Shown here in pieces: positions 1 to 12,329 of a stretch of DNA of 64,000 bases. The translations under genes and the position numbers were made by a program. The notes under the pieces were generated by a model. The model was not told where the DNA came from. It did no database searches and saw only the letters and a program-made list of their open reading frames with translations. The stretch covers positions 2,551,001 to 2,615,000 of the forward strand of contig JAQFVV010000017.1 of NCBI GenBank assembly GCA_028023455.1. The letters are read 5' to 3'. Numbering within the stretch: the first letter of the stretch is position 1; each line of letters begins with the position of its first letter. This DNA is from Epiperipatus broadwayi. Taxonomy: Eukaryota > Onychophora > Udeonychophora > Euonychophora > Peripatidae.

Positions 1-1205
1 ATACATAAACATATAATTTTACATTATATATATATATTCTATCTTATAATCATTATTTATATAACCATATATAATCATTATTTATAAACCCATATTTGTG
101 GGTATATAAATAATGAGTATATATAATGTAAAATTATATGTTCATGTATATATTTGTATTCATGTAGTTGTATTGTGTTTGTTAGTTCTGAAGAAAATTT
201 CTGGGGCAATTGAAACTGTCAGTGGGTATTTGTAAAAAGTAATTAAGAACATAAATGATATTAATGTTATATGTATTTGGCAATGCAATAAGAAAGATAA
301 AATGGTAATGCTACACACAGTTACAATTGTTAATAATTTTCTTCATGTTACATTAAAAGTACATACATTTTGGTTAGCACTGTGATGTGTTATAATAATT
401 TGCATAATAATTTGAAGTGCAAAGCTAACAATTTTACAAAGTTAAAAAGAAAAAGTGTAAAATATCCTTCTTAATTAAGTGATAAAATTAAAGTTATTCA
501 TTTAATAGTGGCAGAAATTAAGAATTATAAAATATTCTTGTATTGCATAGGAAGCTTAAAGTTTGAAGTGTTTAACCAAAAATCTAAAGTGGGTAACAGC
601 AAATAGAACTGTATAAACTCCAAAGCTAATTTTGATTTAAAAACATCAAAACAACTAGAAAGACCATTGTTTGTTGATATTAAGAGTGTTATTAAATTTT
701 CATAGGGAAAGTTATTGGAAAAAAAAGATAATCTAAGAATGTATTTAACTGTGACAAAAGTATGATACCTAATTATTTATTTTATTTAAAAGTAATAAAA
801 ATATAGAACAGTAAGATTTTTATTACTTGAATGGATATTAATGAGCACACACACACACACACATGGAAATATGTATGTATATGTAAAGTAATTATTATTA
901 ATAAGTACATTATTATTACTATTTAAATTTTGTTGGTGTTAAAATCTTAATTTGGATATGCATAGTATACTCATAAATAGTATCTGTGTTATACTTATAT
1001 ATATGTGTGTGTGGATGTTAAAAAAATAACTGTACATTTGCTGTTCAACAATTAATATATATTCTATTGTAATCAAACATAACAGCAAAGTATGAGCTAT
1101 TATATATGATGCACACGAGAGAGGCTTGGAACAAAATATTATGGATAATGCAATTCCATATATATATATATATATATATAGGCTATAATGTGTACATATA
1201 TATAA
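1..1205. other. AT-rich non-coding leader with microsatellites
   Basis: No gene seen. It holds a short CA run (846-863), a TA run (about 1160-1182) and many in-frame stops on all frames; the 95-codon open frame at 939-1226 (minus) runs through the TA repeat and is not credible as a gene. One dispersed repeat at 184-275 is listed separately. Confidence 0.6.
184..275 (+). repeat. Dispersed repeat with hammerhead-like core, copy 1
   Basis: This stretch is repeated at 51558-51668 (same strand), sharing the CTGA-AAG/TGGGGCAAT block and the following AACATAAATGATATTAAT block. It contains CTGAAGA (188-194), a hairpin whose arms are AATT here but GGTTGC/GCAATC in the other copy, then GAAAC. That is the skeleton of a hammerhead ribozyme core, and the two copies keep a paired stem II despite substitutions. 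A proper stem III with a UH cleavage site is not evident, so activity is doubtful. Confidence 0.4.
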
Positions 1206-1206
1206 C

Positions 1207-1728
1207 CAAAAGTACTCCAAAGTCACAACTGAACCAGAGTAGCCAAAAAAAAAGCACTCTAAAACACTACCAATGATTTCCCTACTGGTAGTGTTTTAAA
1301 ATGTATTTTCTTGGCTAGCCTGTTTGAGATGTGTATTTGGGGTAATTTTGATTATTTATTAACTAGTTTATCTTTATGCTTTTAATGTTTATTCTTTTCA
1401 TTTAAGATAGTAATGCTGATATAGTGTAAAGGTTTATGTTTTATTTTCTTGTATTTATTTATATATGTTGATTTTATTGAATGAGTGTTGTTGGAAGGGT
1501 ATATGTTTGTGGGTATTTAGCTATATATATGTTTGTTTTGATTTGTAATATTTGTTGGTTAGAAAGTTATATTATAAATATGTTATTTTGTAGTTTTTTA
1601 CACTGAAGAAGTCTGGTTGTAGCAGTAAAACCATTGGTAGTTTTAGAGTTTATTTTCTTTAAGTAGTGTAGTTAAATTGTGAATTTGGGGTGATTTCGAT
1701 TATTTATTGACTAGTTTAGCCTCATACC

Positions 1729-1735
<7 letters not shown>
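1207..1735. repeat. Inverted plus direct repeat cluster
   Basis: The segment 1288-1345 (TGGTAGTGTTTTAAAATG onward) is present inverted at 1207-1269 and again in direct orientation at about 1633-1735, where the shared block ends with GATTATTTATTGACTAG. The spacing between direct copies is about 350 bp. At 1603-1650 a CTGAAGA core is followed by a weak hairpin and AAAACC. Mixed inverted and tandem copies of one unit are typical of Penelope-like element long terminal repeats; no protein remains, so the family is not identified. Confidence 0.45.
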
Positions 1736-1774
<39 letters not shown>

Positions 1775-1790
1775 TATATACATATATAAA
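1733..1790. repeat. (TA)n microsatellite
   Basis: Nearly pure TA dinucleotide run of about 55 bp, broken once by AATA. Direct reading of the sequence. Confidence 0.9.
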
Positions 1791-1814
1791 CAAATAATGC
1801 AAAATACTAATATA

Positions 1815-2012
1815 TAAAAAACAAAAAAAGATTTATAAATCCAATAAATAATATTATATTTCAACCAGAGGACTGGTTTTGATCAGAAAGAAAAAAATAC
1901 ACAGTAAAATGGCCATTTTACTGTGTATTTTTTTCTTTCTGATGAAAACCAGTCCTCTGGTTGAAATATAATATTATTTATTGGATTTATAAGTCTTTTT
2001 TTGTTTATATAT
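1815..2012. repeat. Near-perfect palindrome with hammerhead-like cores
   Basis: The sequence is self-complementary around a centre at about 1918 (AAAATGGCCATTTT), with arms of roughly 95 bp. The right arm carries CTGATGA (1939-1945), then a perfect six-pair hairpin AACCAG/CTGGTT with a four-base loop, then GAAAT (1963-1967), i.e. a hammerhead core with intact stem II. The left arm has the same on the minus strand but with CTGATCA, a core mutation. Stem I pairing is not convincing. The open frame at 1961-2173 starts inside this repeat and is not supported as a gene. Confidence 0.55.
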
Positions 2013-2179
2013 ATATATATATCAACATTTTGACCATTTTAAAAGCAAGTCTATTCAGTATTAGAAACTTTAGAAGATTCCTGAGCATGTCGCCAACTGA
2101 TAAAGCCAGGCTCATAATATTCATAATCTGCAGGGTGGGTTGTGAGATTTATATAAGGTGGATATGTAAGTGATTAATT

Positions 2180-3075
2180 CAAATATTCCATTTTTTTGGA
2201 CAATGGAATGCTATTTTTTTTGTTCATAGTGTGGGCATCATTAGAAATGTCCATGTCTTTTTATTTTGCATTTTCTATCATCACATTTAGAACATACAAT
2301 GTTTATTTTTGCTGAGTCAAAAATATAGCCATATTTCTGCTTATGCTTGAGAAAAATTGACTTATGCAGCATAGTTGTTCACTGCTCATTGATCTAGGTA
2401 TTTGTGTTATGCAACTCTAGTGGAAAAATTTGCTCAAAGACTTTCAATAATATATGGCACTACAAGAAGAATTACTGCATCTATTTTTATGTTCTATATT
2501 GGGGGAATTTGATCCAGGGCAACCTATTTTTAGTAATGTTTAACAGTCAGATTAAATTTGGGGGAGTTCTCAAACTAATTTATGTGAAGGAGCATATGTT
2601 TTCATCATATGAGCCAAGGTATGTAGAGCAGATTTATGCAAGAATTCTTGTTTGCTTGTTGTGAGGGTAACCATTTTATTTTCTTATAAAACTTTGTTAC
2701 TTAAAGTATTGTGATTATATCCTACTTTGCATAGATCTTTGACATAGTTGGCCTTGCATTCTACCTCATATTTGCATAGATTTAGTTTTCTATTTAGGAA
2801 ACCTTTAATATGGTTATCTTATACATAGTTGGTGTATGAGATTAAGGATTAATCACTCTCTGATTTTTCAAGGGCTTGATAATAATCTTATAATCCAAAG
2901 TGTCATTGTTTTGTTGGATATATAGATCTCAAAAAACTTCAGTCCATTCAAGCTATCTTCATATTCAATAGTCCATTTTAAAAATGTTGGGTGTGATAAA
3001 TCTTAGTGTATATCCATAATGTGTTTTTCAGAGTGTAATATAAATCCAAAATCATTATATATATATATATATATA
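2180..3075. other. No gene seen
   Basis: AT-rich with T-runs and a short TA run at 3057-3076. The 86-codon open frame at 2404-2664 has no recognisable domain, no repeats and a composition like its surroundings; I treat it as chance. Confidence 0.5.
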
Positions 3076-3079
3076 CACC

Positions 3080-3508
3080 ATTAAAAACCAATCAACACAT
3101 AGACAATCCCAATATCAATAACAATCAACAATTTTAAACTGTTGTCAAGGCAACCTCCCTTTAACAATAAAGGTGGAATCCCATGTTTATTAATGGCCTA
3201 ATATACTTATATAAACACTAAATATTGCAATTTGACCACAGAGGTTGAAAATATTGATACAAAGGAGTTTAAATAAACCTGTTTAAACAGGTAAATATAA
3301 CCTATTCTGAATTCAGACTAATAAAAAGTCAATTATAACATTACAAGCTGCAATTATAAATTTCGAATTGACTCAAAGTATTTCTTAAATAATAAGTGTA
3401 ACAATGTTCAAGACAAATGGGGTTGTAAGTAATTATTAAAAACCAGTCAACCCTTAGATAATTTCAGTATCAATAACAATCAACAATTTCAAACTGTTGT
3501 CAAGGCAA
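3080..3508. repeat. Direct repeat pair 355 bp apart
   Basis: 3080-3153 and 3435-3508 share a block that includes AATATCAATAACAATCAACA and ends ACTGTTGTCAAGGCAA, with about ten differences. The interval is unique AT-rich DNA. A single unit of roughly 355 bp duplicated in tandem is the simplest reading; no hammerhead core is visible in it. Confidence 0.5.
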
Positions 3509-3509
3509 A

Positions 3510-6500
3510 AAAGATTTTATGCAAGATTTTATCATAGTATTATCAATTTGTATTTATTATTATTGATTAGCAATCAATTAATCACTATAAAAACCTTTAA
3601 CAAAAATTTTCTTAAAGGTATTTATATTTTTTTAAATAGGGAAAGGCTAATAATAAAGTAGGAACAATGTCATCAAAACAATTCTATTTTCACAAAATAA
3701 AATGGGGAGTTTCATCTCTCAAAATGTTACAAGATTTTAAATAATGAAAATCAATCACAAATAATATACAATAATAAAATACAATTAAAATAAGAAAAAA
3801 TATGGTTAATTAATTTTTATTTAGTAACACCATACTGAGTTTTTAATAGATTTTTTATATATTAAAGGCATAAATATTTTTATTATGAATATAAATAATC
3901 TCTGCAACAGAATAAAAAAAAATAACTTTTAACCATTTACTGAATTGAAATACACTAAAAATTAAAAAAAAAAGTGCTTTACCTGAAAAGTAATTTTTAT
4001 TTAACTAATTTTTCATTATTAACAGTTTCTGTTTGATTAAATTTTAAGAATTCCTATAGGTAAATTGAATTAAACATTCAACTTTTGATTGATCAATTAC
4101 AGAATCAGAAGTAAAAATTTATTCATCTTTTAAAATTATACTTATTTTAGTTTAGTTTCTAAAACACAAATTAATAATTTGCCAAATTATTAAACAAAGC
4201 AATTTTTTTTACAAAAATAAATTTCTATATATAATTGATTGAAAATAATCCATAGCAATCAACATAAAATATATTTTTATCACTTAATTATAAATTGCAA
4301 CCATATGTCATTGACTTCTTTCTCAACGTAATTGTACAAATAAATATTTTCTAATAAAATATGAATTATTTTTTTAAAATAATTAATATTTTACAAATAT
4401 TTTGTGAAAAAATGATAAATGTGTAAACAAAGTATAGAAAATATGTTTTTCATTTTCAAAATCAAATGAAGGTATAGAATTGTCAAAATTGATGACAGAC
4501 ATTCTCCTGCAGAGAGAACAAGAAACTACTAATAGCACATTTAAAGGCAGGTCCTTGAATCATTGTAATGGTGTTAAATTTATATATTATTTGTTCATTT
4601 ATTCTAAAAAAAATCTAAATTATGGCAGCATTCTTCAATAGTTTTTTCTAAAAAATGAATGGAAAATTGGCAAAATAACATTAAAAATATTGGTTAGAGA
4701 GCAAGTTAAAACCAAAAATAAAAGAATTTGTTAAACCATTAATTGATTTACATTAAATTTAAGTAATTAACTAAATTTTATTTACTATTTTTATATCAGT
4801 AAAAATATTTTCTTCCTAGGCAAAATGCCTATTATTATAAGTTTAAACAATATTGGCAAAACATAAGTAATCATGTTAGTAAAGCTATAGTAATCAACTG
4901 AATTTTTATCTACCTTTTATTAAAATGCATTTTTCTAAAAGGCAAAACAGATAACATTATTGATTTTTTTAATGTTTTAAAACAGCATGGTAAAAAAATT
5001 AAAAGTACTTATTTATTATTATGCTACACTAACAGTTATATTAAAGATAGTAACATTGGCTATATATAATATGAGTTATAATGAAACATAATAAAACAGA
5101 AATACAAAATTTAATTTAATTCTACTGTTTTTGTTATAACTATACAATACAATGAGTCTGTGCCAGTGGTGGGTCATAACTAAAATTTGTGCAGATGCTG
5201 ATTCAGAACATTTTTATCTATTGTTTTAATACTGTGTGAAATGAAACAAACATATAAAAAGAAAATTTATACATAAACTTGATAAAAGCCTAAACAAGTA
5301 TTAAACCTGCTGTGATTGAAACTTAATCTCTGAAACAAATCTGTAAATAAATACCAAATTAACACATTTACAATCTTTTAAAAAGTAACAAATAATTTTT
5401 TACCTCAATATTACATAATCTTGTGATTAGGATAAAGTTGTTGCTCTAAATCTTGCTTTCACTACTAATTTAACATTTTAAACTATGCTGTGATGTCTTG
5501 CAAAAATGTTGGCACAAAGAAATGGACATTTTCATTTTCATTTTGGAGGATGTCAAAAAGTTCAGTCTGTCCCAATGATTGTCATTATTTTGATTAGAAT
5601 AAATATGGTCATCATTATAAAGAAAATATATCTTTTTTTCTTTTTTAAAAAAATAAAAATTAGATCATCAATTGTCCAAAGATCCCATGCAGTCATTAAT
5701 TTATGATTATAAAATATCACCAGTTGAATACTACTGTTGTCCTTTTTTACTTACTAGTAGCCTAAATTGTTACAGTTCAAGTTTGATGCATTCATTTAAA
5801 AAAGAGATCCATTTTCTTTGTTCTACTTTGCTGTTTAAGGATTTATAATATACAAGTATAAAGAAAGGATTAAAGAAAAAAGATTCATTATGAATGTTAT
5901 AGGGGGTACTCCAGTTCCACAGTGTCTATATATGAGCTGTTGCTGCAATCAGTTATACCTTTACAAAATTTAAAATGACGTATATAAATCAAATATTTAC
6001 TACCGATGATTTTCTTGCCAAGGCAAATTTGAGAAGAAAGACTTTTTTTTATTTGACAAATGCTGAAATATTATGTAAATATATTAAGAATAAAAATCTC
6101 TTCAACCATCACACAAAACAAGATTGAACATTTTGAAAAACATCAATTGTCACTCAAATAAAATGATCTCTATTTTTCCTGAAAGTTTAAACAATGCTAA
6201 ATTCAATGAATTCAGGGCAAAAAACAGTTCTACTTTGGATTTAAAGGTGAATCAGGTAAATATATACTATTACTCATCATCGATAGTATTTTGTCCCATG
6301 GACAGGTCCAGAGAATAGTCTACCACAAGTTCATCCATTTCTCTGTTCCATTTTCTTCATTATCTAATTCTTCAATCCCACGTATCTTTTCCCATCTCTT
6401 ATATGATCCAGCAAGGCCAACCTTATTCCTCTTTTCTTCTTGTATACAGTTTTACTAAAAGATATTATTTCAATTCGGAATGGGGGTGTTTTAATTAGTT

Positions 6501-7335
6501 TTTGTATGTTTCCATTGCAACAGAAAGTTATCAACAATAATAAATGAAATATTTCACTAAAACTTTCAATATTTACTTATATGTTTGTGATTAGTTGCCT
6601 AAATAAAAAAATAGCAATCAAGATCTGGGTTCAAATACCCATTAAAAATTAAATTTAGAGGTAAGATAAACAAAAATTTATACGAAAAGATGATTTAAAA
6701 TGTTTACACATGGAAGAAAGTTCAAAAAAAAAAAAAAAGAGTAAGGAATATTAAATGCGGTAGAAAGTATATTATTGTGAATTTCTTGGGGATTGATATT
6801 TATTGAATTAGAATATTTTAAACTTAATAAATTTTAAAAATAGGAAAAGGATCAGCCACTATGAACGATTTATAATAGTATACACCAATTTATTTATGTT
6901 AAAAAATCATCAAAATTTGATAGAAAGTAATTTACTTGAGTGCATATATAAAATTTAATAAATATGCATAAAATTTAATTAATACGTGCTACAAGTTTCC
7001 AATGGATTCCAATAAATATATCATTTTAATTTCAAAACATTGAGGTAGGTTATAAATATGAGTCTTATATCCTTATACAGAATAGAAAAAGGTCATTTGA
7101 AAATTTAATACAAAAAAGTAAGACTTTTAAAATTAAAAAGGTAAAGCTATTTTTTCAAAAGACAGACTAAATTTAATTAAAAGTTAGCGGCAAAATTTCG
7201 AACACGTTTTTTTTTTTTTTGTAAATTAACGTGAAAAATAACAGATTAAAATAAAAGAAAAGCTAATTAATTAAATTAATTATTGTGAAAATAAAAATAA
7301 CTAACTATTCGATTAAAAGTCATATCGAACACTGA
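3510..7335. other. Long AT-rich desert, no gene seen
   Basis: Dominated by A/T runs. The small open frames at 5506-5706 and 6124-6318 have no recognisable motif. A slightly richer stretch at about 6290-6460 might be a very old repeat, but I could not identify it on either strand. Confidence 0.5.
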
Positions 7336-7344
7336 TTATATGTA

Positions 7345-7525
7345 TATGTATGTGTGGGAGATAATTATCTGGACTATCTGATGAGTGCTGGTTCAGCACG
7401 AAATACGACATTGGAAATCATTTATCTTTTTTCACATGGATGTGGTCGTGTGTATCAGTTGCATGAGATTAAGTTAATAGCTGAAGGGTGCTTTAAGGTC
7501 TGTGTTTAAATCCTCTACAACTATA
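7345..7525 (+). mobile_element. Family H2 hammerhead repeat, partial copy
   Basis: Half of the about 320-bp H2 repeat seen fully at 8215, 8695, 10280 and 34145. It carries the hammerhead block followed by the conserved ATTTATCTTTT...CACATG...GTGGTC region and ends near a GTTTAAATCC sequence resembling an internal tRNA B box. Here the ribozyme strand is plus, while the other copies are on minus. Confidence 0.65.
7360..7422 (+). ncRNA. Hammerhead ribozyme motif (family H2, perfect stem II)
   Basis: The core reads CTGATGA (7378-7384), then stem II GTGCTG/CAGCAC with loop GTT (7385-7399, all six pairs perfect, first pair G-C as in the family), then GAAA (7400-7403). These are the invariant residues C3 to A9 and G12-A14 of the hammerhead fold. 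Stem III in this copy is disturbed (ACGACAT instead of the ACGTATA seen elsewhere), and stem I next to the core has mutated, so this copy may be inactive although its stem II is the best of the family. Confidence 0.65.
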
Positions 7526-8214
7526 TAGAAAATCAAATAAAAGGATTGTTTTGGAAAACAGCTCAGAAGTAGAAGGTGTGGAATTTTGACTAGGAATGAG
7601 TTTTTGATCAATTGTTTAAAAAACGTTTCACAACCGTGAAGCACCATCTATTAATAATTGATAATTGAGAGTTATGGGGAGAGTTAGTGAAGAGAGTGAT
7701 CAGCAGAAAGTAGGATCTGATTAGATTATGATGGATTATCAAGCAGTAAAGAAAGAATCATTGAGTTAATAGCAGCTTACACAATAAGATAGCTATGAAA
7801 GCTTTTTTTATTATTAATCATAGCTCCTTATGATAACTTTCAGCTTGATATGATAATTAGCCAGAAGTATGTTATTTATAGCTCCCTTTATGTTGTTTTT
7901 TAGAAGTCAATAGTGGCTCTGCTGCTCTTGACAGATAAGTGATGATATAGTTGATGTGGCATATTACCTGACTGTTAACTAAAACTCGTTGCTTATGTCA
8001 AAAGGTTGTCTATCTTGTCAATCATAAAACTGTGAGAAATTAATACTTATAACTCAATAAGCAGAAGATCCCAGCTAAGCAAGTTTTAGTTAGTCTGCAA
8101 ATGTAGATTAAATTGCAATTAACAATCTTCAGAATTTGTTTTTAAACCTGATTGTAGACCACCATAGAATATTTTGAAGATATTGTCAGATTTTCATGCA
8201 GCTATATAATCTAC

Positions 8215-8540
8215 ATACTTCAGATAATTGCAGGGGATTTGAACACAGATTTTCAAGCTCCCTTCTGTCATCCACTCCATCTTGCACAAGTGATACACAT
8301 GACCACATACACATGAAAAAGATAAATGATCTCCAATATACATATTTCATGCTAAAATGGCACTCATCAGTTGGTCTGAATAATCATCTTATATATATAT
8401 ATAATCAGTGCTTAGTTTATATTAAAATAGTCTTCAAACTTTAATGGGTAGACTTCATTCAATCTTCTCCACTCTCCAACTCTTCAGTCATCAATATCAT
8501 TGAAAATCTGATTATTGCATGTTCAAATCCCCTGTTTGCC
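8215..8540 (-). mobile_element. Family H2 hammerhead repeat
   Basis: Full-length copy, bounded by GGGGATTTGAAC on the left and GTTCAAATCCCC on the right, so the ends are short inverted repeats that also resemble pol III B boxes. A TA microsatellite lies in the middle (8388-8402). The ribozyme is read on the minus strand. No protein-coding capacity. Related copies: 8695-9045, 10280-10597, 34145-34420. Confidence 0.7.
8321..8396 (-). ncRNA. Hammerhead ribozyme motif (family H2)
   Basis: Minus strand: CTGATGA (8370-8364), stem II GTGC/GCAT, GAAAT, a self-complementary stem III segment (ATATGTAT), and stem I proximal pairs CCAA/TTGG. All invariant core bases are present. Stem II is weakened relative to the 7378 copy. 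Confidence 0.6.
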
Positions 8541-8694
8541 AATTTTCTTGTCACATCATGTGTTGAATGTAAATCAGTCTGACCCCTCATATGCAGGACT
8601 TTAATCCCATTTAAATACATAGAAAAATGATGGGCAGACTACAGGCTAAATCTGTAATATTTAAATATAAGTATAGCATATAAGCTAGATGTAA

Positions 8695-8844
8695 TTAGAT
8701 GAGATTTGAACCCAGACTTTTAAACTCCCTTCAATTATTCATGCCATCTTGACCACATACATGTGGAAAAGATAAATGATCTCCAATATACATATTTCGT
8801 GCTGAACCAGTAATCATCACTTGATCCAAATCATCATCCCCCCC

Positions 8845-8884
<40 letters not shown>

Positions 8885-9045
8885 ATCATATATATATATA
8901 TATATATATATAATCAGTGCTCAGTTTATATTAAAATAGCTAATCTACAAATTTTAATGGGCAGGCTTTAATCTTCTCCACTCTATAATCCTTCAGTCAT
9001 TTAGATCATTGAAAATCTGATAATGGCATGTTCAAAGCCCTTGTT
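8695..9045 (-). mobile_element. Family H2 hammerhead repeat with CA/TA tract
   Basis: Second full copy only about 150 bp from the previous one, same orientation. The centre contains a C run, (CA)n and two (TA)n tracts (8838-8912). The hammerhead core on the minus strand (8820-8814) reads GTGATGA, so C3 is lost, while the GCTGGTTCAGCACGAAAT part survives. A predicted inactive copy. Confidence 0.65.
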
Positions 9046-10279
9046 CAGATAAGTAAATATAAACTTCCCAGTGGTTAATATTATGTAATACATAGAGATT
9101 AATAATTTGTCCTTTTTTTGGTTTGCATTAATTATTTTTCTCTAAAAAAAATTGATTTTAAATCATATTTTTGTGAGTGTGTATATATAATGTTTGAATA
9201 AATATTAAGATAGAAAAATTTACAGAGTTTTCTTTAATTCATTTGGAGATATAGACGATTACTTTTTTTTTTAATTATGCAAATTACATTTAGAGGTTAA
9301 AAGATCAAGTCACTGCTATGCTATCTGAGCAGAGCTGGGGATTTGTTTTTCAAGTCAAATGGTTAAGAACAAGGTCACTGTGCAGGGTACAAGGGCACTT
9401 CATCACAGGGGCCCATACACCAAAATAATTAATAAAAGTTATATGTAAATAAAAATGTTTACATTTTCAAATCATTTCATCATTAGAAATATATTCTGAA
9501 TGTAAATATTTTTGTTTAAATATGAGAAGAATATTTCTTAACTTAAACTTATTTGTGACAATTACCTGAGCCTCAAAATTTGAGCCTGGGGTTTGAGATA
9601 TACCATGTAGATACTCTTATCATTATGCTAACCTAAACAGACTGACACCATTTTGTTGCAATAATTAGTAATGTGGTACAACTTTTGAATGTGATATGAT
9701 ACGAAATGGGGTAGTATTTGCTAACTTTTGTGGATTATCTTCAATGCTATCCCTGCCGTAACAAAATCTTGCAAATCACTCGAAAACCATTGTTACAACC
9801 CTTGACTTTACAGTTGTATATAATTTTAATCATTTTAAACATTTTAGTAGTAGGTTTTCTCAAATTAAAGCCAACTTTAATGTTAGTTTGATCATCCAAT
9901 TAACTATGATTGACCAAACTCCTCTTGACAAACTGTGTTTTGCAATAATTAACTCACCACTCACTGTAATAAGGATGCAATTTCTATAAAAACAGCTCTC
10001 ACAAATGTACATAAATGTATATATAACTTTTTACTATATTTGTAAATTGATAGACATATATAAAAAATCTTTTGGAAGTTCTTTTATTCCGCTTTTTTTA
10101 CAAAGTCAAAATAATCTAGTGAACCAAAGAAATAGAGAATATTCAATGCTGTCATTTGGTGTATTTTTTATTTAAAAGAGGACTACTTCTTAACTTAAAC
10201 TTATTTGTGACAATTACCCAGGGCTTCAAATTTTTAGGCATGAGCTCAAAATATACTACATGTATACTCTTATCATTAT

Positions 10280-10597
10280 GAATAAACATAGGGATTTGAA
10301 CTCAGACTTTCAAGCAACCTTCAAGTATTCACACTATATACTACTGATACACATGACCACATATATGTAGAAAAGATAAAAAAATCACCAGTATATGTAT
10401 TTCGTGCTGAACCATCACTCATCAGTTGGTCCAGGTTATCATCCCCCCATATATATATATATATATATAATCAGTACTCAACTTATATTAAGATAGCAAA
10501 TCTTCATACTTTAATGGTAATGGACAGGCTTCAATCTACTCTAACTCTTACAATTTACAATTAATTTCCAGGTATAAGAATGCCTGTGTTTCAAATC
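10280..10597 (-). mobile_element. Family H2 hammerhead repeat with 11-bp target-site duplication
   Basis: CTTATCATTAT occurs immediately left (10269-10279) and right (10598-10608) of the element, splitting what would otherwise be a continuous array unit. This fixes the H2 element at 318 bp: it begins with the GGGATTTGAAC region and ends with the GTTTCAAAT region. An 11-bp duplication is consistent with target-primed retrotransposition. No ORF, so non-autonomous. Confidence 0.75.
10377..10446 (-). ncRNA. Hammerhead ribozyme motif (family H2)
   Basis: Minus strand: CTGATGA (10425-10419), stem II GTGATG/CAGCAC (one mismatch), GAAAT, stem III ATA/TAT, then A as the cleavage-site base. Proximal stem I pairs CCA/TGG. 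All invariant core bases present. Confidence 0.65.
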
Positions 10598-11130
10598 TTA
10601 TCATTATACTAAATTGAATGGACTAACACCATTTTGTCATGATAATTAATAAAACATATACGTAAATGTTTAGATTTCTGTATCATTTTATTCCTAGAAG
10701 CACATTCTGATTGTAAATATTTATTAATTAAATTATAAAAGAAATACTTCTTTATTTAAACTTAATTTAATGTGGCAGTTGCTCTAGCCTCAATGCATCT
10801 TGGGGTCACTTGTCTTTTATTGTATCTTTATTTATATGAATTTGAAAAAAATGTGAGAGTATGGAAGTTGTTTAATATATCTATTTCATATATACTTTAT
10901 CATTGCACAAAACCAAACAAGTCAATGTCCTTTTGTCATTATAGTTAATAAAATTTATAAGTAAATAAAAAATATTTAGATTTCCAATCATTTTTATTTA
11001 AATATCCTAATTTATATTCAAAGTAATATATTACAATTATTAATTTATTTAAAAGTGAAACTTATTTAAAAATATTGCTTCATAATTATTTAAATAAATC
11101 ATTTTTATATAGCGCGATGTTTGTAAACTG

Positions 11131-11278
11131 TAATATTTAAAACAGCATTACGCTGTTGCACATGCGCTTTGAAGATTTTAACTATAAATGAATGAATACT
11201 AACACTCAACCACATGATAAAGTCTTTGGAAAAGATAGAATGGCCATGTGCAAGAGCGTAATGCTGTTTTAAATATTA
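11131..11278. mobile_element. Small inverted-repeat element, 148 bp
   Basis: Ends are inverted repeats of about 33 bp (left AATATTTAAAACAGCATTACG, right its complement with few changes). The first bases of the arm themselves form a hairpin around GCATTACGC. A 105-bp part (11143-11247) reappears without visible difference at 11654-11758. It could be a MITE; no target duplication identified. Confidence 0.55.
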
Positions 11279-11642
11279 CTTCATAATTATTGTAATTCTG
11301 CTTGAGATGAAATTCAGTTTATCAATGATATTTTACAGAATTTATATGTATTCTAGGGTTTCTCATTTCCTGTAAAATTCAAATCCCAGGATTCCAGGAT
11401 AAAAATGATTCTATTCCCAGGATTGCAGGATTTAATCTGTTTACAAGCATGAATTAATCCACTTAATGCATGTTGCGTTGTACTGGGTGAATTTTTTTTC
11501 AGTTCAACATAATACAATGAGTTTTTTAAAAAATATCATTTTTAATGTGAAAAACTTAAATACAAAATAATTCATTATCAACAAAACAAAATTCATATTA
11601 AATTGAATACATATAATGAAAAATTAAAATATTAATTTTTAT

Positions 11643-11790
11643 AATATTTAACACAGCATTACGCTGTTGCACATGCGCTTTGAAGATTTTAACTATAAAT
11701 GAATGAATACTAACACTCAACCACATGATAAAGTCTTTGGAAAAGATAGAATGGCCATCTATCTTTTCGAACCCAAACACTTTTTGTATG
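11643..11790. mobile_element. Second, truncated copy of the 11131 element
   Basis: Offset 511 bp from the first copy and apparently identical over 11654-11758, then diverging just before the right inverted repeat. Identity this high in an otherwise decayed region means a recent duplication or insertion. The open frame at 11598-11795 (minus) is simply this repeat. Confidence 0.6.
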
Positions 11791-11799
11791 GGCAAATCT

Positions 11800-12325
11800 T
11801 AAGTGTTTGAAAGTGAAAGCGTGAATATATTAATAATTTTTTAAAAAACATCTCAATGGCACTATCACTTAAAGATGGCTGAATTTTCATGATGAAAAAA
11901 CCAGCTACAAAAGGTATCTTTCTGATTCAATTGATGTCAGTGAGATGGTCATTAGTGCTTTATATAATTTTTTAAAATTAATTGTGTGTTTCCATGTTGC
12001 TTCAAAATATTAATTTCCTTCTAGATATTATTGAAGTCATATGATATATCTTCTGGGTTCTCGACTCTAGTCTTACTTACATTTCAATTTTCAAAATGTG
12101 CATAAAAATCTTTTTTATTCTTTAAAACATTTTCTAACCATAAAGATTTGACTTTAATTAATGAACCTTTTTTTATCCATAAAGTCAAACTTTGTTTGAG
12201 ATTTATTCATATATATTTATATTCTAATATTTTTAATACAAAAAAATTCACAGATGGTGGAAAAATTGAATAGGTGGTCCATCAAGACATCTCAAGCTCT
12301 GGAATGATGAGTACCCATTATATAT
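11800..12325. other. No gene seen
   Basis: AT-rich DNA without recognisable domain, repeat or RNA gene. Confidence 0.5.
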
Positions 12326-12329
12326 TTTA

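Larger units (their letters stand above)
9320..11080 (+). repeat. Degenerate tandem array, unit about 240 bp
   Basis: The blocks CTTATCATTATGCTAA, GACACCATTTTGTCAT, AATTAATAAAA...GTAAATAAAAATGTTTA and CTTAACTTAAACTTATTTGTGACAATTACC recur in the same order at about 9410-9670, 10175-10280, 10598-10810 and 10900-11060. The array is old (many substitutions) and was later interrupted by the H2 element at 10280-10597. No open frame of note. Confidence 0.55.

Noticed and set aside
939-1226. 95-codon open frame on the minus strand
   Set aside because: Runs through a TA microsatellite, giving Ile-Tyr repeats; no domain.
1961-2173. Possible exon ending in a GTAAGT donor-like site
   Set aside because: Most of the frame lies in the palindrome at 1815-2012 and a TA run; no acceptor or protein similarity recognised.
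2404-2664. 86-codon open frame
   Set aside because: No recognisable motif; composition as in neighbouring non-coding DNA.
8695-9045. CRISPR-like array from repeated blocks
   Set aside because: Repeats are dispersed, variable in spacing and belong to the H2 element in a eukaryotic genome.
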